From JBFELO01 sp041552055 (lineage in GTDB: Bacteria; Acidobacteriota; Thermoanaerobaculia; Thermoanaerobaculales; Sulfomarinibacteraceae): DNA of 30,109 bases. Both the position numbers and the translations under genes were made by a program. Shown here piece by piece: positions 16,799 to 24,600 of the stretch; position 1 is the stretch's first letter, and every line of letters begins with the position of its first letter. The DNA is taken from positions 1 to 30,109 of the forward strand of contig JBFELO010000049.1 in assembly GCA_041552055.1 (NCBI GenBank). Direction: 5' to 3'. Under the pieces are notes generated by a model. It was not told where the DNA came from. It worked only from the letters and a program-made list of their open reading frames with translations, and did no database searches.

Positions 16799-17074
16799 TC
16801 ACAACCTCACCAACCGTGGCGATTGGTGCGACTCGATCGACTCCGTGATGGCGATCTCTCCACAGGCACCGTCGTTCGCGCGCAAACGGCATGTACCCGG
16901 CTTGGGGAGCTCGTCGCCGACGACCTCGTAGTCGCCGGCCGGCATCTCCCGACTCGTCACCGTGAACCCGCACGCGACCTTGGCGTTGATCATCTCGTTC
17001 GCCGAGGCCATACTCGGCGCGACGTTCGCCGGCGGCAGCACCATACCGACTCCGACAACTCGATTCCTTCTCAT
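16799..17074 (-). CDS. Small secreted protein of the 'F-V-----PAG-Y-V' type
   Basis: 91 aa from ATG 17074, with AAGGTGA nine bases upstream; the frame is open further but begins poorly. The N-terminus MRRNRVVGVGMVLPPANVAPSMASA is a weak signal peptide, with two prolines in its core. It is followed by INAKVACGFTVTSREMPAGDYEV and GTCRLRANDG. The pattern 'I-AKV-F-F-V----LPAG-Y-V----G---L---DG' is one I know from many small exported acidobacterial proteins without assigned function. Two Cys pairs could be disulfides. Probably co-transcribed with the GNAT gene. Confidence 0.62.
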   Translation of the reverse strand: MRRNRVVGVGMVLPPANVAPSMASANEMINAKVACGFTVTSREMPAGDYEVVGDELPKPGTCRLRANDGACGEIAITESIESHQSPRLVRL

Positions 17075-17332
17075 TCTTTTCTCACCTTTCGTTCCTGGCG
17101 GCAGCCTCGTCACGCCTTGGCCGCTGGGAATTCCGGGCAAGGCGGCCGCCACTTTCGATCCGGATCGCTCTCCGGTCCCAGCCTCCGCGATCCGGAAGTT
17201 CCCTCGGCACAGCGAGCTCTGTCGTATCGGGGCGATGCGTTCGGCGCACACGGCGGCGGCCGCTTGCGACCAGGGTGGCTGAGAAGCTCCACAGAGGTGT
17301 CGGCCAGGCAGGGTCGGCTATCCTTGTCGTCG

Positions 17333-17971
17333 ATGGCACGCACCGCCCCCCGGTTCTCGTACTACAACCGCCTGTCAGCCAGGAACAAGGCGATCTACCG
17401 CCGGGGCGACGCCATCACCCGGGTCGCGCTGCCGGACGGGCGCGACCTTCGCGCCGAGCTGTGCTCGGCCGCCGCCGCGGTCGGTGAGGCGCTCGCTGCG
17501 GAAAAGCCGTCGCGGGTGCGGGCCCATGCGCAGCACGTCTGCGACCTCATCACGAAGGCGCTCGCCACCGAGCCCGTCACAGTGAAGGTGCTGCGGGTGC
17601 GGCCCCAGCGCAGCTACGGCGAGCTGCACGGGCTCTACACCCGCGATGACGGAAATCCGCCGACCATCCGGGTCTGGATGAGGACCGCGCAGCGCGCCGA
17701 CGTGGTCAAACCGCGCACCTTTCTTCGCCTCCTGCTACACGAGGTCTGCCACCACCTGGACTACGCCCACTACCGGCTCGGCGAGTCATTCCACAATCCC
17801 GGCTTCTTCAAGCGCGAGTCGAGCCTGATGCGGCTGGTGACCCCTGCCGCGGCTGTCGAGGCGTCGGCCGACCCACCGGCGGAGCCGACCACAGAGCCCG
17901 CATCCCATCGTCCCGCCGCCGGTCGGACGGAGCCGCGCGAGCCGGTCCAGCTCCGTTTCGAGGATTTGTAG
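17333..17971 (+). CDS. SprT-like zinc metallopeptidase-fold protein
   Basis: 212 aa from ATG 17333; the frame is open far upstream but that part overlaps the minus-strand gene at 16799-17074 and is not protein-like. The zinc motif HEVCHHLDY gives His136-Glu137-x-x-His140, followed by SFHNPGFFKR, where His154 may be the third ligand, as in SprT-like and related peptidases. The N-terminal ~120 residues are basic and helical with a VKVLRVRPQRSYGELHGLYTRDDG strand pair. The C-terminal ~40 residues are Pro/Ala/Glu-rich and probably disordered. There is no signal peptide. No Shine-Dalgarno is visible; TATCCT ends 8 bp before the ATG, consistent with a leaderless message. Confidence 0.83.
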   Translation: MARTAPRFSYYNRLSARNKAIYRRGDAITRVALPDGRDLRAELCSAAAAVGEALAAEKPSRVRAHAQHVCDLITKALATEPVTVKVLRVRPQRSYGELHGLYTRDDGNPPTIRVWMRTAQRADVVKPRTFLRLLLHEVCHHLDYAHYRLGESFHNPGFFKRESSLMRLVTPAAAVEASADPPAEPTTEPASHRPAAGRTEPREPVQLRFEDL

Positions 17972-18021
17972 TCCGCACGTCTCACCGGGAATCCGCAACT
18001 CGACGCATGACCGGGTTCATC

Positions 18022-18073
18022 GCACGTCGTGCCCGGCACGATGCACCACGCGCCCAAGCTGGCACGCCGTGCC
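18022..18073. terminator. Two hairpins between convergent SprT-like and M29 genes, including palindrome-family copy 3
   Basis: Hairpin 1: TCGTGC (18027-18032), loop CCG, GCACGA (18036-18041), flanked by GCA/TGC with a bulge; it belongs to the palindrome family. Hairpin 2: GGCAC (18061-18065), loop GCC, GTGCC (18069-18073). Both lie in the 112-bp gap between stops at 17971 and 18084. There is no T-run. Confidence 0.45.
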
Positions 18074-18083
18074 GGTGGCTCCA

Positions 18084-19238
18084 TCACTCCATGAATCGAC
18101 CGTTCTCGTACACCCGCCGCCCGTCGACCTCGATCACACCGTCCGTCATGTCGACCAGCATGTCCATGTGAATCTTCGATTCGTTCGTCCCTCCCGCCCG
18201 GGGGAAGCCACCTCCGAGAGCGAGGTGAATCGTCCCACTCATCTTCTCGTCGAACAGCATGTTCTCGGTGAAGCGGTCGATGCCCGGGTCGGTGCCGATG
18301 CCCAACTCTCCGACCACTGGGGCCCCCTCGTCGACGGCAAGGATGGTCTCGACGTACCCGCGACCGGCGCCGGCCTCGAAGCGCGTCACCCGGCCACGCT
18401 CGAACCACAGCTCGAGGTCCTCGAGGACCTGTCCCTGTTCGATCACGGGATATGAGAAGCGGACCCAGCCGTCGACCGAGTCCTCGACCGGCGACGTGAA
18501 GATCTCTCCGTCCGGGAAGTTCGACTTTCCGCAGGCGCTGATGAATGTCCGACCCTCGATCGACAGTGTCAGGTCGACGTTCGATCCAGTCAGCCGCACC
18601 TGCTTCCCGCGGTCGAAGCGCGCGGTGTAGCCGGACTGCACATCGCACCGCCGGCGCCACGCTGCCACCGGGTCTTCCTCTTCGAGCCGCATCGATCGGT
18701 ACGCGAACTCCCGGTAGTCGTAGAGCCCCATCCCTGCCTGTTGCGCACGCGCCACGGTCGGGTGTTGCGTAGAGACCCACTTCATTTCTCCCCGGGCAAC
18801 GCGCGCCCACCACATCTGATCCAACTCCCCCTGTCGTTCCTTTGATGCGGCCAGCCGCGCCGGGTCGATCCCGGCTGCGGCACGGGTGTTTTCCGGCGCC
18901 TCGATGATGATGAGGGCATCTGCAGTCTCCATGGCCGCCTTCCATGCCGGCGACACCCAGCGCAGCGCCTCGTCGCTCGCGTTCCGCAGCTCGATCTCCC
19001 TTTCATTCCGGAGCGAATTGAGAACCGTGACCACGGCATCCGTCTCCAGCGCACGCCGATAAACCGCCTCGTTGAGCTCCTCGCTTTCCGGTCCGCACTC
19101 CAACACCAGGTGCTCTCCTGCCTTCAGATCGACGCTGTACCGCAACAACACGCCGGCGTGCCGATCGACCGGCTCGGTCGCCAACACCGAGGTCACCACA
19201 GCGCAGAGAGTGACGAGAACAAGCATGACGATTCTCAT
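18084..19238 (-). CDS. Exported M29-family (AmpS-like) aminopeptidase
   Basis: 384 aa from ATG 19238, with AAGGAGGAA immediately upstream. A signal peptide MRIVMLVLVTLCAVVTSVLA precedes the M29 body. The family's metal ligands are identifiable: Glu245 in NFPDGEIFTSP, Glu311 in GELGIGTDPGI, His338 in DEKMSGTIHLALGG, and His357/Asp359 in SKIHMDM. At the position where AmpS has a conserved Tyr seven residues after the first His, this protein has Phe345 (from memory of the family). M29 enzymes are usually cytoplasmic two-metal aminopeptidases of ~400 aa, so an exported one is unusual. It is divergent from the small outer-membrane protein gene. Confidence 0.88.
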   Translation of the reverse strand: MRIVMLVLVTLCAVVTSVLATEPVDRHAGVLLRYSVDLKAGEHLVLECGPESEELNEAVYRRALETDAVVTVLNSLRNEREIELRNASDEALRWVSPAWKAAMETADALIIIEAPENTRAAAGIDPARLAASKERQGELDQMWWARVARGEMKWVSTQHPTVARAQQAGMGLYDYREFAYRSMRLEEEDPVAAWRRRCDVQSGYTARFDRGKQVRLTGSNVDLTLSIEGRTFISACGKSNFPDGEIFTSPVEDSVDGWVRFSYPVIEQGQVLEDLELWFERGRVTRFEAGAGRGYVETILAVDEGAPVVGELGIGTDPGIDRFTENMLFDEKMSGTIHLALGGGFPRAGGTNESKIHMDMLVDMTDGVIEVDGRRVYENGRFME

Positions 19239-19280
19239 GGTTCCTCCTTCCGCGGCTCCGAGGCTGGTGCGTTGTTCCTG

Positions 19281-19295
19281 ATTGACGTCAATATA
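19281..19295 (-). promoter_or_regulatory. Perfect palindrome overlapping a possible -10 of the M29 gene
   Basis: ATTGACGTCAAT (19281-19292) is a perfect 12-bp palindrome. On the minus strand it overlaps TATATT (19295-19290), a plausible -10 about 50 bp before the M29 start. No good -35 is seen at 17 bp. An operator at the start site is a reasonable reading, unproven. Confidence 0.4.
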
Positions 19296-19511
19296 ACGGG
19301 AAGCAGGTGCTGGGAGCACAACAGCGAGCTCCGATACCTGGGTACCGCCCTGCCTCTCCCCTTCCCACTGCTGAAGGCACTCGGCCCCGCCGCTCTCCGA
19401 CCAGCGGGACATGCGCACACCTGGCACCGCTGCTGATAATCGACAACAACCCGTGCCGCGACCAGCCGGCCACCCATCGCGCCCGACTCGACACGCGCCC
19501 GGTATCAACCA

Positions 19512-19534
19512 CAATTCGTGCGCAGCACGAATTG
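19512..19534. repeat. Palindrome-family copy 4 (perfect stem)
   Basis: CAATTCGTGC, loop GCA, GCACGAATTG: a perfect 10-bp stem. The upstream flank GCGCCCGGTATC is shared with copy 5, so the conserved unit is about 45 bp. It lies between the divergent M29 and outer-membrane protein genes. Confidence 0.85.
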
Positions 19535-19644
19535 CACAGAGAATTGACCGAGATCACCTGCTCCCCTGCCCCCCCCGAACCCGCCGTATAAGAAATGGGA
19601 CACAATGGGCTCCGCGCAGAAATCTCGTGTGAAGGAGGTTCCCG

Positions 19645-20121
19645 ATGAGCCGCAACCGATGTCAGATCGCAGGACCGGTGGCCGCAGCCCTGCTGATTCT
19701 GGGTTCGACGGCTGCGCCGTTGATGGCCGCCGAAGCTCGATTCGGCATTCACGCCGGAGTCTGGACCGACGACGGCGGCCCGCTCGTGGGCGGCGACGTG
19801 GTGCTGCCCCTCCACGAGCCGCACTGGACCATCAATCCGAGCCTGGAGTACGTCGCCGAAGATCGGGTCGACCGCTGGATCCTGAACGGCGACGCCCTGT
19901 ATGACCTCGATCTCGACACCAAGGCCGAGGTCTGGGTCGGCGGCGGCTTGGCGATACTCTTCAACGATCATGACCGGCACGGCAGCAGCACCGACCTCGG
20001 ACTCAACCTGCTCGCCGGCGCCGGGCTGAACACCTCGAGCGGACTACTCCCGTACGTCCAGGGCAAGGCCGTGATCACCGACGACAGCTCATTCGCGCTC
20101 GTCCTCGGCCTGCGGTTCTGA
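19645..20121 (+). CDS. Small outer-membrane beta-barrel-like protein
   Basis: 158 aa. Signal peptide (IAGPVAAALLILGSTAAPLMAAEA), then alternating strands: RFGIHAGVWTDDGG, WTINPSLEYV, KAEVWVGGGLAILFND, TDLGLNLLAGAGL, LLPYVQGKAVI, SSFALVLGLRF. The C-terminal Phe after a short strand is the usual signal for barrel insertion. Six to eight strands would fit a small barrel; no ligand is evident. ATG 19645 follows GAAGGAGG. Alone in its direction, with a possible weak hairpin after it. Confidence 0.8.
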   Translation: MSRNRCQIAGPVAAALLILGSTAAPLMAAEARFGIHAGVWTDDGGPLVGGDVVLPLHEPHWTINPSLEYVAEDRVDRWILNGDALYDLDLDTKAEVWVGGGLAILFNDHDRHGSSTDLGLNLLAGAGLNTSSGLLPYVQGKAVITDDSSFALVLGLRF

Positions 20122-20146
20122 CCCGATCAGCTCGCCGCCGCGACTC

Positions 20147-20160
20147 AGGGGTGATCCCCT
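20147..20160. terminator. Weak hairpin after the outer-membrane protein gene
   Basis: AGGGG (20147-20151), loop TGAT, CCCCT (20156-20160), 25 bp after the stop codon. There is no T-run, so termination is only a possibility. Confidence 0.3.
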
Positions 20161-20207
20161 CTCGCAGGGCGCAGTCCACAATCCGCGATGACCTCACCAT
20201 ACTCGTC

Positions 20208-20345
20208 TTAGATGACGGCGGTCTCGATGTAACTGCTCAGGATCAGCGAGAGGTAGTCTCTGGCGATGTAGAACGGCGGGAAGTACGTCTCGCCTCGCTG
20301 CTCGAGCGCCCTGACGAAGGCCCGCATGTGGTTGCTGGAGTCGGG
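20208..20345 (-). pseudogene. C-terminal fragment, possibly of a Gfo/Idh/MocA-type oxidoreductase
   Basis: A 45-residue minus-strand frame bounded upstream by a stop at 20348-20346 reads SNHMRAFVRALEQRGETY and then ARDYLSLILSSYIETAVI before its own stop. The pattern 'H-RAFV-AL------A------IL-SY-ETA' resembles the C-terminal helix region of NAD-dependent Gfo/Idh/MocA oxidoreductases, which are about 350-400 aa. Nothing similar continues on the other side of the stop in the same frame. It reads as a tail left by a deletion or rearrangement. The identity is tentative; that it was once coding is more secure, from its protein-like composition. Confidence 0.45.
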
Positions 20346-20521
20346 TCATGATCTGCAAACGATCGGCCTGCCTCAGTCAGAAGCCTTGCCCTGCGCTGTG
20401 ACCATGGTCAACAAGGCTGCCTTTTTCCGCCAGGCGCTGCCGGTGAAGGTCGGCCGCATATTGCGTCCTCGTCTCGCCAGCTTGCCAGCACCGTCCCACT
20501 CGAAGCGCGCCCGGTATCCAC

Positions 20522-20548
20522 TGCAATTCGTGCCCGGCACGAATTGCA
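20522..20548. repeat. Palindrome-family copy 5 (best copy)
   Basis: TGCAATTCGTGC, loop CCG, GCACGAATTGCA: a perfect 12-bp stem, preceded by GCGCGCCCGGTATCCAC. It lies 50 bp upstream of the URO-D-like gene start. Confidence 0.9.
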
Positions 20549-20597
20549 CCAGGCGTGAGATCATGGAGCGCCCGATGATCTGCTCGGCAGGATCTCG

Positions 20598-21581
20598 ATG
20601 AACGAAAAAGAGCGGTTCTTGGCCACACTGCTCGGTGCGACGGCGGACAGGTTCCCGTTCTTCGATCTGGAGCCCTCCGACGAGACCGTCCGCGTATGGA
20701 GGCGCCAGGGTCTCCCGAAGAGAACGTCGGTGGCGAGGTACTTCGACCTCGAGCTGCACCGTGACGTCGGGCTGCAGGTGAGGAGCGCTCCGTTCTACCG
20801 CAAGGCCCCTGATCTGATGACGGATCCCGAGTCGTTCCGCCGGCACTACGACCCGGACGATCGTCGACGATACCCCAGGGGGTTCGCGAAGAGGTGCGAG
20901 AGGTGGAACCGGGCCGGGCACGTGGTCTACGTGGTCGCGTCGGGCGGGGGACTGCTGCAGATGCTCGGGGTGGGTGACTGGGACACCCTGGTGGCGGCAT
21001 GTGAGGCGCTCGTTCGACGGCCCCGCTCGGTCGAGAGGCTGATGGAGCGGACCTCGGACTTCTTCTGCGAGTGCCTGGACCGGGTGTTGTCTCAGGTCTC
21101 CGTCGACTACGCCTCCTTGTACGAGCCGATCGCCTCGAACGCTGGTCCGGTCGTCTCGCCGGAGATGTTCAGACGGTTCGCGTTGCCCGGGTATCGCAAG
21201 GTCATCGATCTGCTGCAGGCGCATGATGTGCCCCTGCGCGTTCTGTGCACCACGGGCGGTGATCTGAGCTCTCTCCTTCCGATGCTCGTCGATGCGGGCA
21301 TCAACGGCCTCTGGATCAGCAACATCATGAGCGCGAACATGGAGTACTCGAAGCTGCGGCAAGAGTACGGACCGGAGATGGCCCTCATCGGGGGGATCGA
21401 CGCCACGGCGTTGACCCGTGACGAGGCCGCCGTCCGTCACGTGGTCATGGACACGGTGCCCCCGTTGCTCGAGAGCGGCCGCTATCTTCCCTGCCTCGAC
21501 GACAGGCCTCGAGCAAGCTCCTCTTTTTCTCTGTACAGCCTCTGCCGTAAGCTCCTGGCGGAGCTGGCTCTGCGAGGCTGA
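20598..21581 (+). CDS. URO-D superfamily protein (uroporphyrinogen decarboxylase/corrinoid methyltransferase-like)
   Basis: 327 aa, the usual length for the family, from ATG 20598 with CAGGAT upstream. The TIM-barrel landmarks are there: MNEKERFLATLLGATADRFPFFD, EPIASNAGPVVSPEMFRRFALP at 176-197, IGGIDAT at 264-270, and the late GRYLPCLDDRPR. In methyltransferases of the MtaA/MtbA type a strand ending HxCG helps bind zinc; here the equivalent position reads VLCTTGGD (215-222), without the His. True HemE has different N-terminal arginine landmarks that I do not see. Probably a member of the large uncharacterised group; substrate unknown. No corrinoid protein or activator gene is adjacent. Confidence 0.82.
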   Translation: MNEKERFLATLLGATADRFPFFDLEPSDETVRVWRRQGLPKRTSVARYFDLELHRDVGLQVRSAPFYRKAPDLMTDPESFRRHYDPDDRRRYPRGFAKRCERWNRAGHVVYVVASGGGLLQMLGVGDWDTLVAACEALVRRPRSVERLMERTSDFFCECLDRVLSQVSVDYASLYEPIASNAGPVVSPEMFRRFALPGYRKVIDLLQAHDVPLRVLCTTGGDLSSLLPMLVDAGINGLWISNIMSANMEYSKLRQEYGPEMALIGGIDATALTRDEAAVRHVVMDTVPPLLESGRYLPCLDDRPRASSSFSLYSLCRKLLAELALRG

Positions 21582-21604
21582 GACACGAAACAGGGCCACG
21601 GCTT

Positions 21605-21620
21605 GACCCGGGCATGGGTC
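21605..21620. terminator. Weak hairpin between convergent URO-D-like and repeat-protein genes
   Basis: GACCC (21605-21609) pairs with GGGTC (21616-21620) over a 6-nt loop in the 82-bp gap between stops at 21581 and 21664. The stem is short and there is no T-run. Confidence 0.25.
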
Positions 21621-21663
21621 GATCCGGAGTAGACCGGCGATCAAGACGGGCGTGGGCGATGCG

Positions 21664-24600
21664 TCATTTCCGAGCCCTCAGCACCCACACCCCGAAAAAG
21701 GTCATCAGAGCCGCCAGCAGCAGCAGGGCTCTACGATCGAGCGTCGGAATGGCCGGCGCTGCGCCGACATCCAGGACGGCCGACGCTTCGCTCCCGACAT
21801 CACCGGAGACCGGAGTCCCCCCGACAGTGGCGTCCAGAATGCTCGTGGTGTTGGTGTAGCTCCCGCCGGGTGCTCCTGCGGGGACCTGGAGGGTCACCGA
21901 AAAGACGCACGTCTCCGCCGGACCGAGGCTGCCGCCGGTCAAGGTCAGCACCGACGTGCCGTCGAGCTGCGAGCCGCTGCCGCAGACATCGGCCGCCGGC
22001 AGGCCGATCGCGACCAGACCCGGCACCACCGCGCCGAGGTCGTCTGTGAAGCCGATGCCGGTGGCGGCATTGACCTGATCCGGGTTCAAGATCGAGAACT
22101 CGAGCGCCACGGTTCCGCCGGGAATCGCAGCGTCGAGGAACGTCTTGTCGAACGTGAAGTACGCGGTTTGAAGGTCGGCGGAGGCCGCGGGCGCCGACAC
22201 CGGGATCCCACCGGCAGAAGCCGTCACCGTGCTGGTCGTGTTGGTGAAGGAGCCGAGTGGAGCGTCGGCCGGCACCACCACGGTCGCCGTGAAGACGCAC
22301 GACGCACCCGGTGCGAGACTGCCGCCCGTCAGGGACAGGAGGAACGCGCCCGACATTTGAGAGCCGCTGCCGCAGACGTCGACCACCGGCAGGCCGATCG
22401 CGATCAGGCCCGGCACGACCGCGTCGAGGTCATCGGTGAATGCGATGTCCGTCAGAGCCGTGACGCTCGACAGGTTGGTCAGGGTGAACTCCAGGTCCAC
22501 CGACCCGCCCCGCAGCACCGGTCCCGACAGGAACGTCTTGGTCAGGGCGAATGAGCCCTCGACCACGGTCAACGTGGCGGTCGCCGGACCGCTGTTGCCG
22601 AGCGACGACGTGAGGTCGCCGCTGGTGTTGACCAGGGTCCCGGCCACAGCGCCGTCAACGTCGACCGACACCGCGCAGGGCGCCGCCGCCGGCACCGTGC
22701 CCCCGGTGTAGCTGAACACCCCGGACCCGGCCGCCGCGGTCAGGGTGCCGCCGGAGCAGGTGGTCGTCGGATTCGGAGGCGTCGCGACCACGATCCCGGC
22801 CGGAAGGTTGTCGGTGAAATCGAGACCGCTGGCGGCGACCGAGGCAGCGGTATTGTCGATCGTGAACGTGAGCGTACTGATGCCGCCAACCTGGATCAAT
22901 TGGGGTGAGAACGACTTCGAGAACAGTGGAGCAGGCTCGACCGTCAGCGCTGCGGTCGCCGGAGACGCGGCAGGCAGGCCCGAAACCAACAGGCCGCTCG
23001 TGGTGTTGAAATAGGTACCGGGCGACGCCGCGACCGGCACCTGCACCGTGACGTTGATCGTGCACGTCCCGCCGGGCAGCAGCGAGCCGCCGGTCAGGGT
23101 CAAAAAGTCGGCGCCCGCGATCTGCGATCCCGCACCACACACATCGTTGACCGGAAGGCCGACCGCCGCGAGGCCGGACACCACCGCATCGAGGTCGTCC
23201 GAGAACGAAATCCCATCGACTCCGTTGGTGGAATCCAGGTTGTCGATCACAAAGGACAGCACCGCCGTGCCGCCGGCACCGACCGGGGCGTCGAAGGCCT
23301 TGCTGAAGTCGATGAAGTCGATGCGGAGATCGTCGCTGGCCGCGCCGCCCGACACCGGCAGGCCACCGATGGTCCCGGTCACCGGGCCGGTCGTGTTGAT
23401 GGCGGTCGTGCCGAGGGCAACGTCTGGCGGCACCTGCAGGGTGACGCTGAACGCGCACGACCCGCCAGCCGGCAAAGTGCCGCCGGTCAAGGTGAGCAGT
23501 CCGGCGCCGCTGATCTGCGATCCCGCGCCGCACACGTCGTTGGCCGGCAGGCCGACCGCCGCCAGACCCGACAGCGCGGCGTCGAGGTCGTCGGTGAAGG
23601 TGATGCCGGTAGCCGTCTGTGCGGGATCGAGATTCGTCAGCGTGAACTCGAGGGTCACCGCGTCTCCGGGTGAGACGGGATCGTCGGTGAACGCCTTCGA
23701 CAGCTGCAACAAGTCGGCGTTCACGACCAGCCGATCGGTTGCCGGGGGCAGCACGACCGGGGTTCCGCCGATGTCGGCTACGAGGTCGCTCGTCGTGTTG
23801 AAGTAGGTGCCCGAGGCTGCCCCTGCCGGAACATCGAGGGTGACGCTGAAGGTGCACGAGGTGCCAGCCGTGAGGTTCCCGCCGGTGAACATGAGGAAGT
23901 TCGTGCCGGAGATCTGGGAGTCGGGACCGCAGACGTCAGTGATGGGCAGGCCTGTCGCGTCTAGGCCTGAAAGCGTACTGTTCAGGTTGTCGGTGAAAAT
24001 CATACCCGTGGCGCCGAGGGTCGCGCCGGTGTTGTCGATGGTGAACTCGAGGGTCACCGTCCCGCCCGGAATCACCGGGTCGTCGTTGAACTCCTTCGTG
24101 AAGGACAATCCGGCGACCTGGAGATCGTCCGATGCCGGGCCGCTCGCGGCACTCAATCCGGCGACGGTTGCCACGAGGTCCGAGGTGAAGTTGGAGTAGA
24201 CGCCGGGAAGCACCCCCGGGGGCACCTGGAGCGTGACGCTGAAGGTGCAGGAGGCTCCGGGTGCGAGCGTCCCTCCGGAGAAGGCGAGATTGGTTGTCCC
24301 GCTGATCTGCGAACCGGCGCCGCACACGTCGTCGAGCGGCAGACCGATCGCCGTCAGCGCGGGCAGCGTCGCGGTGAGATCATCGGAGAACGCGATCGCG
24401 GTGGCGTCGGCCGGGGCGAGGACGTCGTGGGAGATCGTGAACTCGAGGGTGGTCGTACCGCCGGGTACGGCCGGGTCGTCGATGAACTCCTTGCCGAGGC
24501 GCGGTGCGGTGACGACCGTCAGCGAGTCCGAGGCCGGTTCCCCTAGCTGGGGCACATCCTCCACCGTGGCGATGATCGGTTCCGTGGTGTTGACGAAGGT

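Larger units (their letters stand above)
19239..19644. other. Divergent intergenic region of ~400 bp
   Basis: This holds the regulatory region of the M29 gene (palindrome and -10 near 19281-19295), palindrome-family copy 4 at 19512-19534, and the leader of the outer-membrane protein gene with GTATAAG at 19586-19592. A minus-strand extension of the M29 frame to 19514 is not protein-like. Confidence 0.55.

Noticed and set aside
20373..21644. 423-codon minus-strand open frame
   Set aside because: Antisense of the URO-D-like gene, which has clear family landmarks; the minus frame has none.
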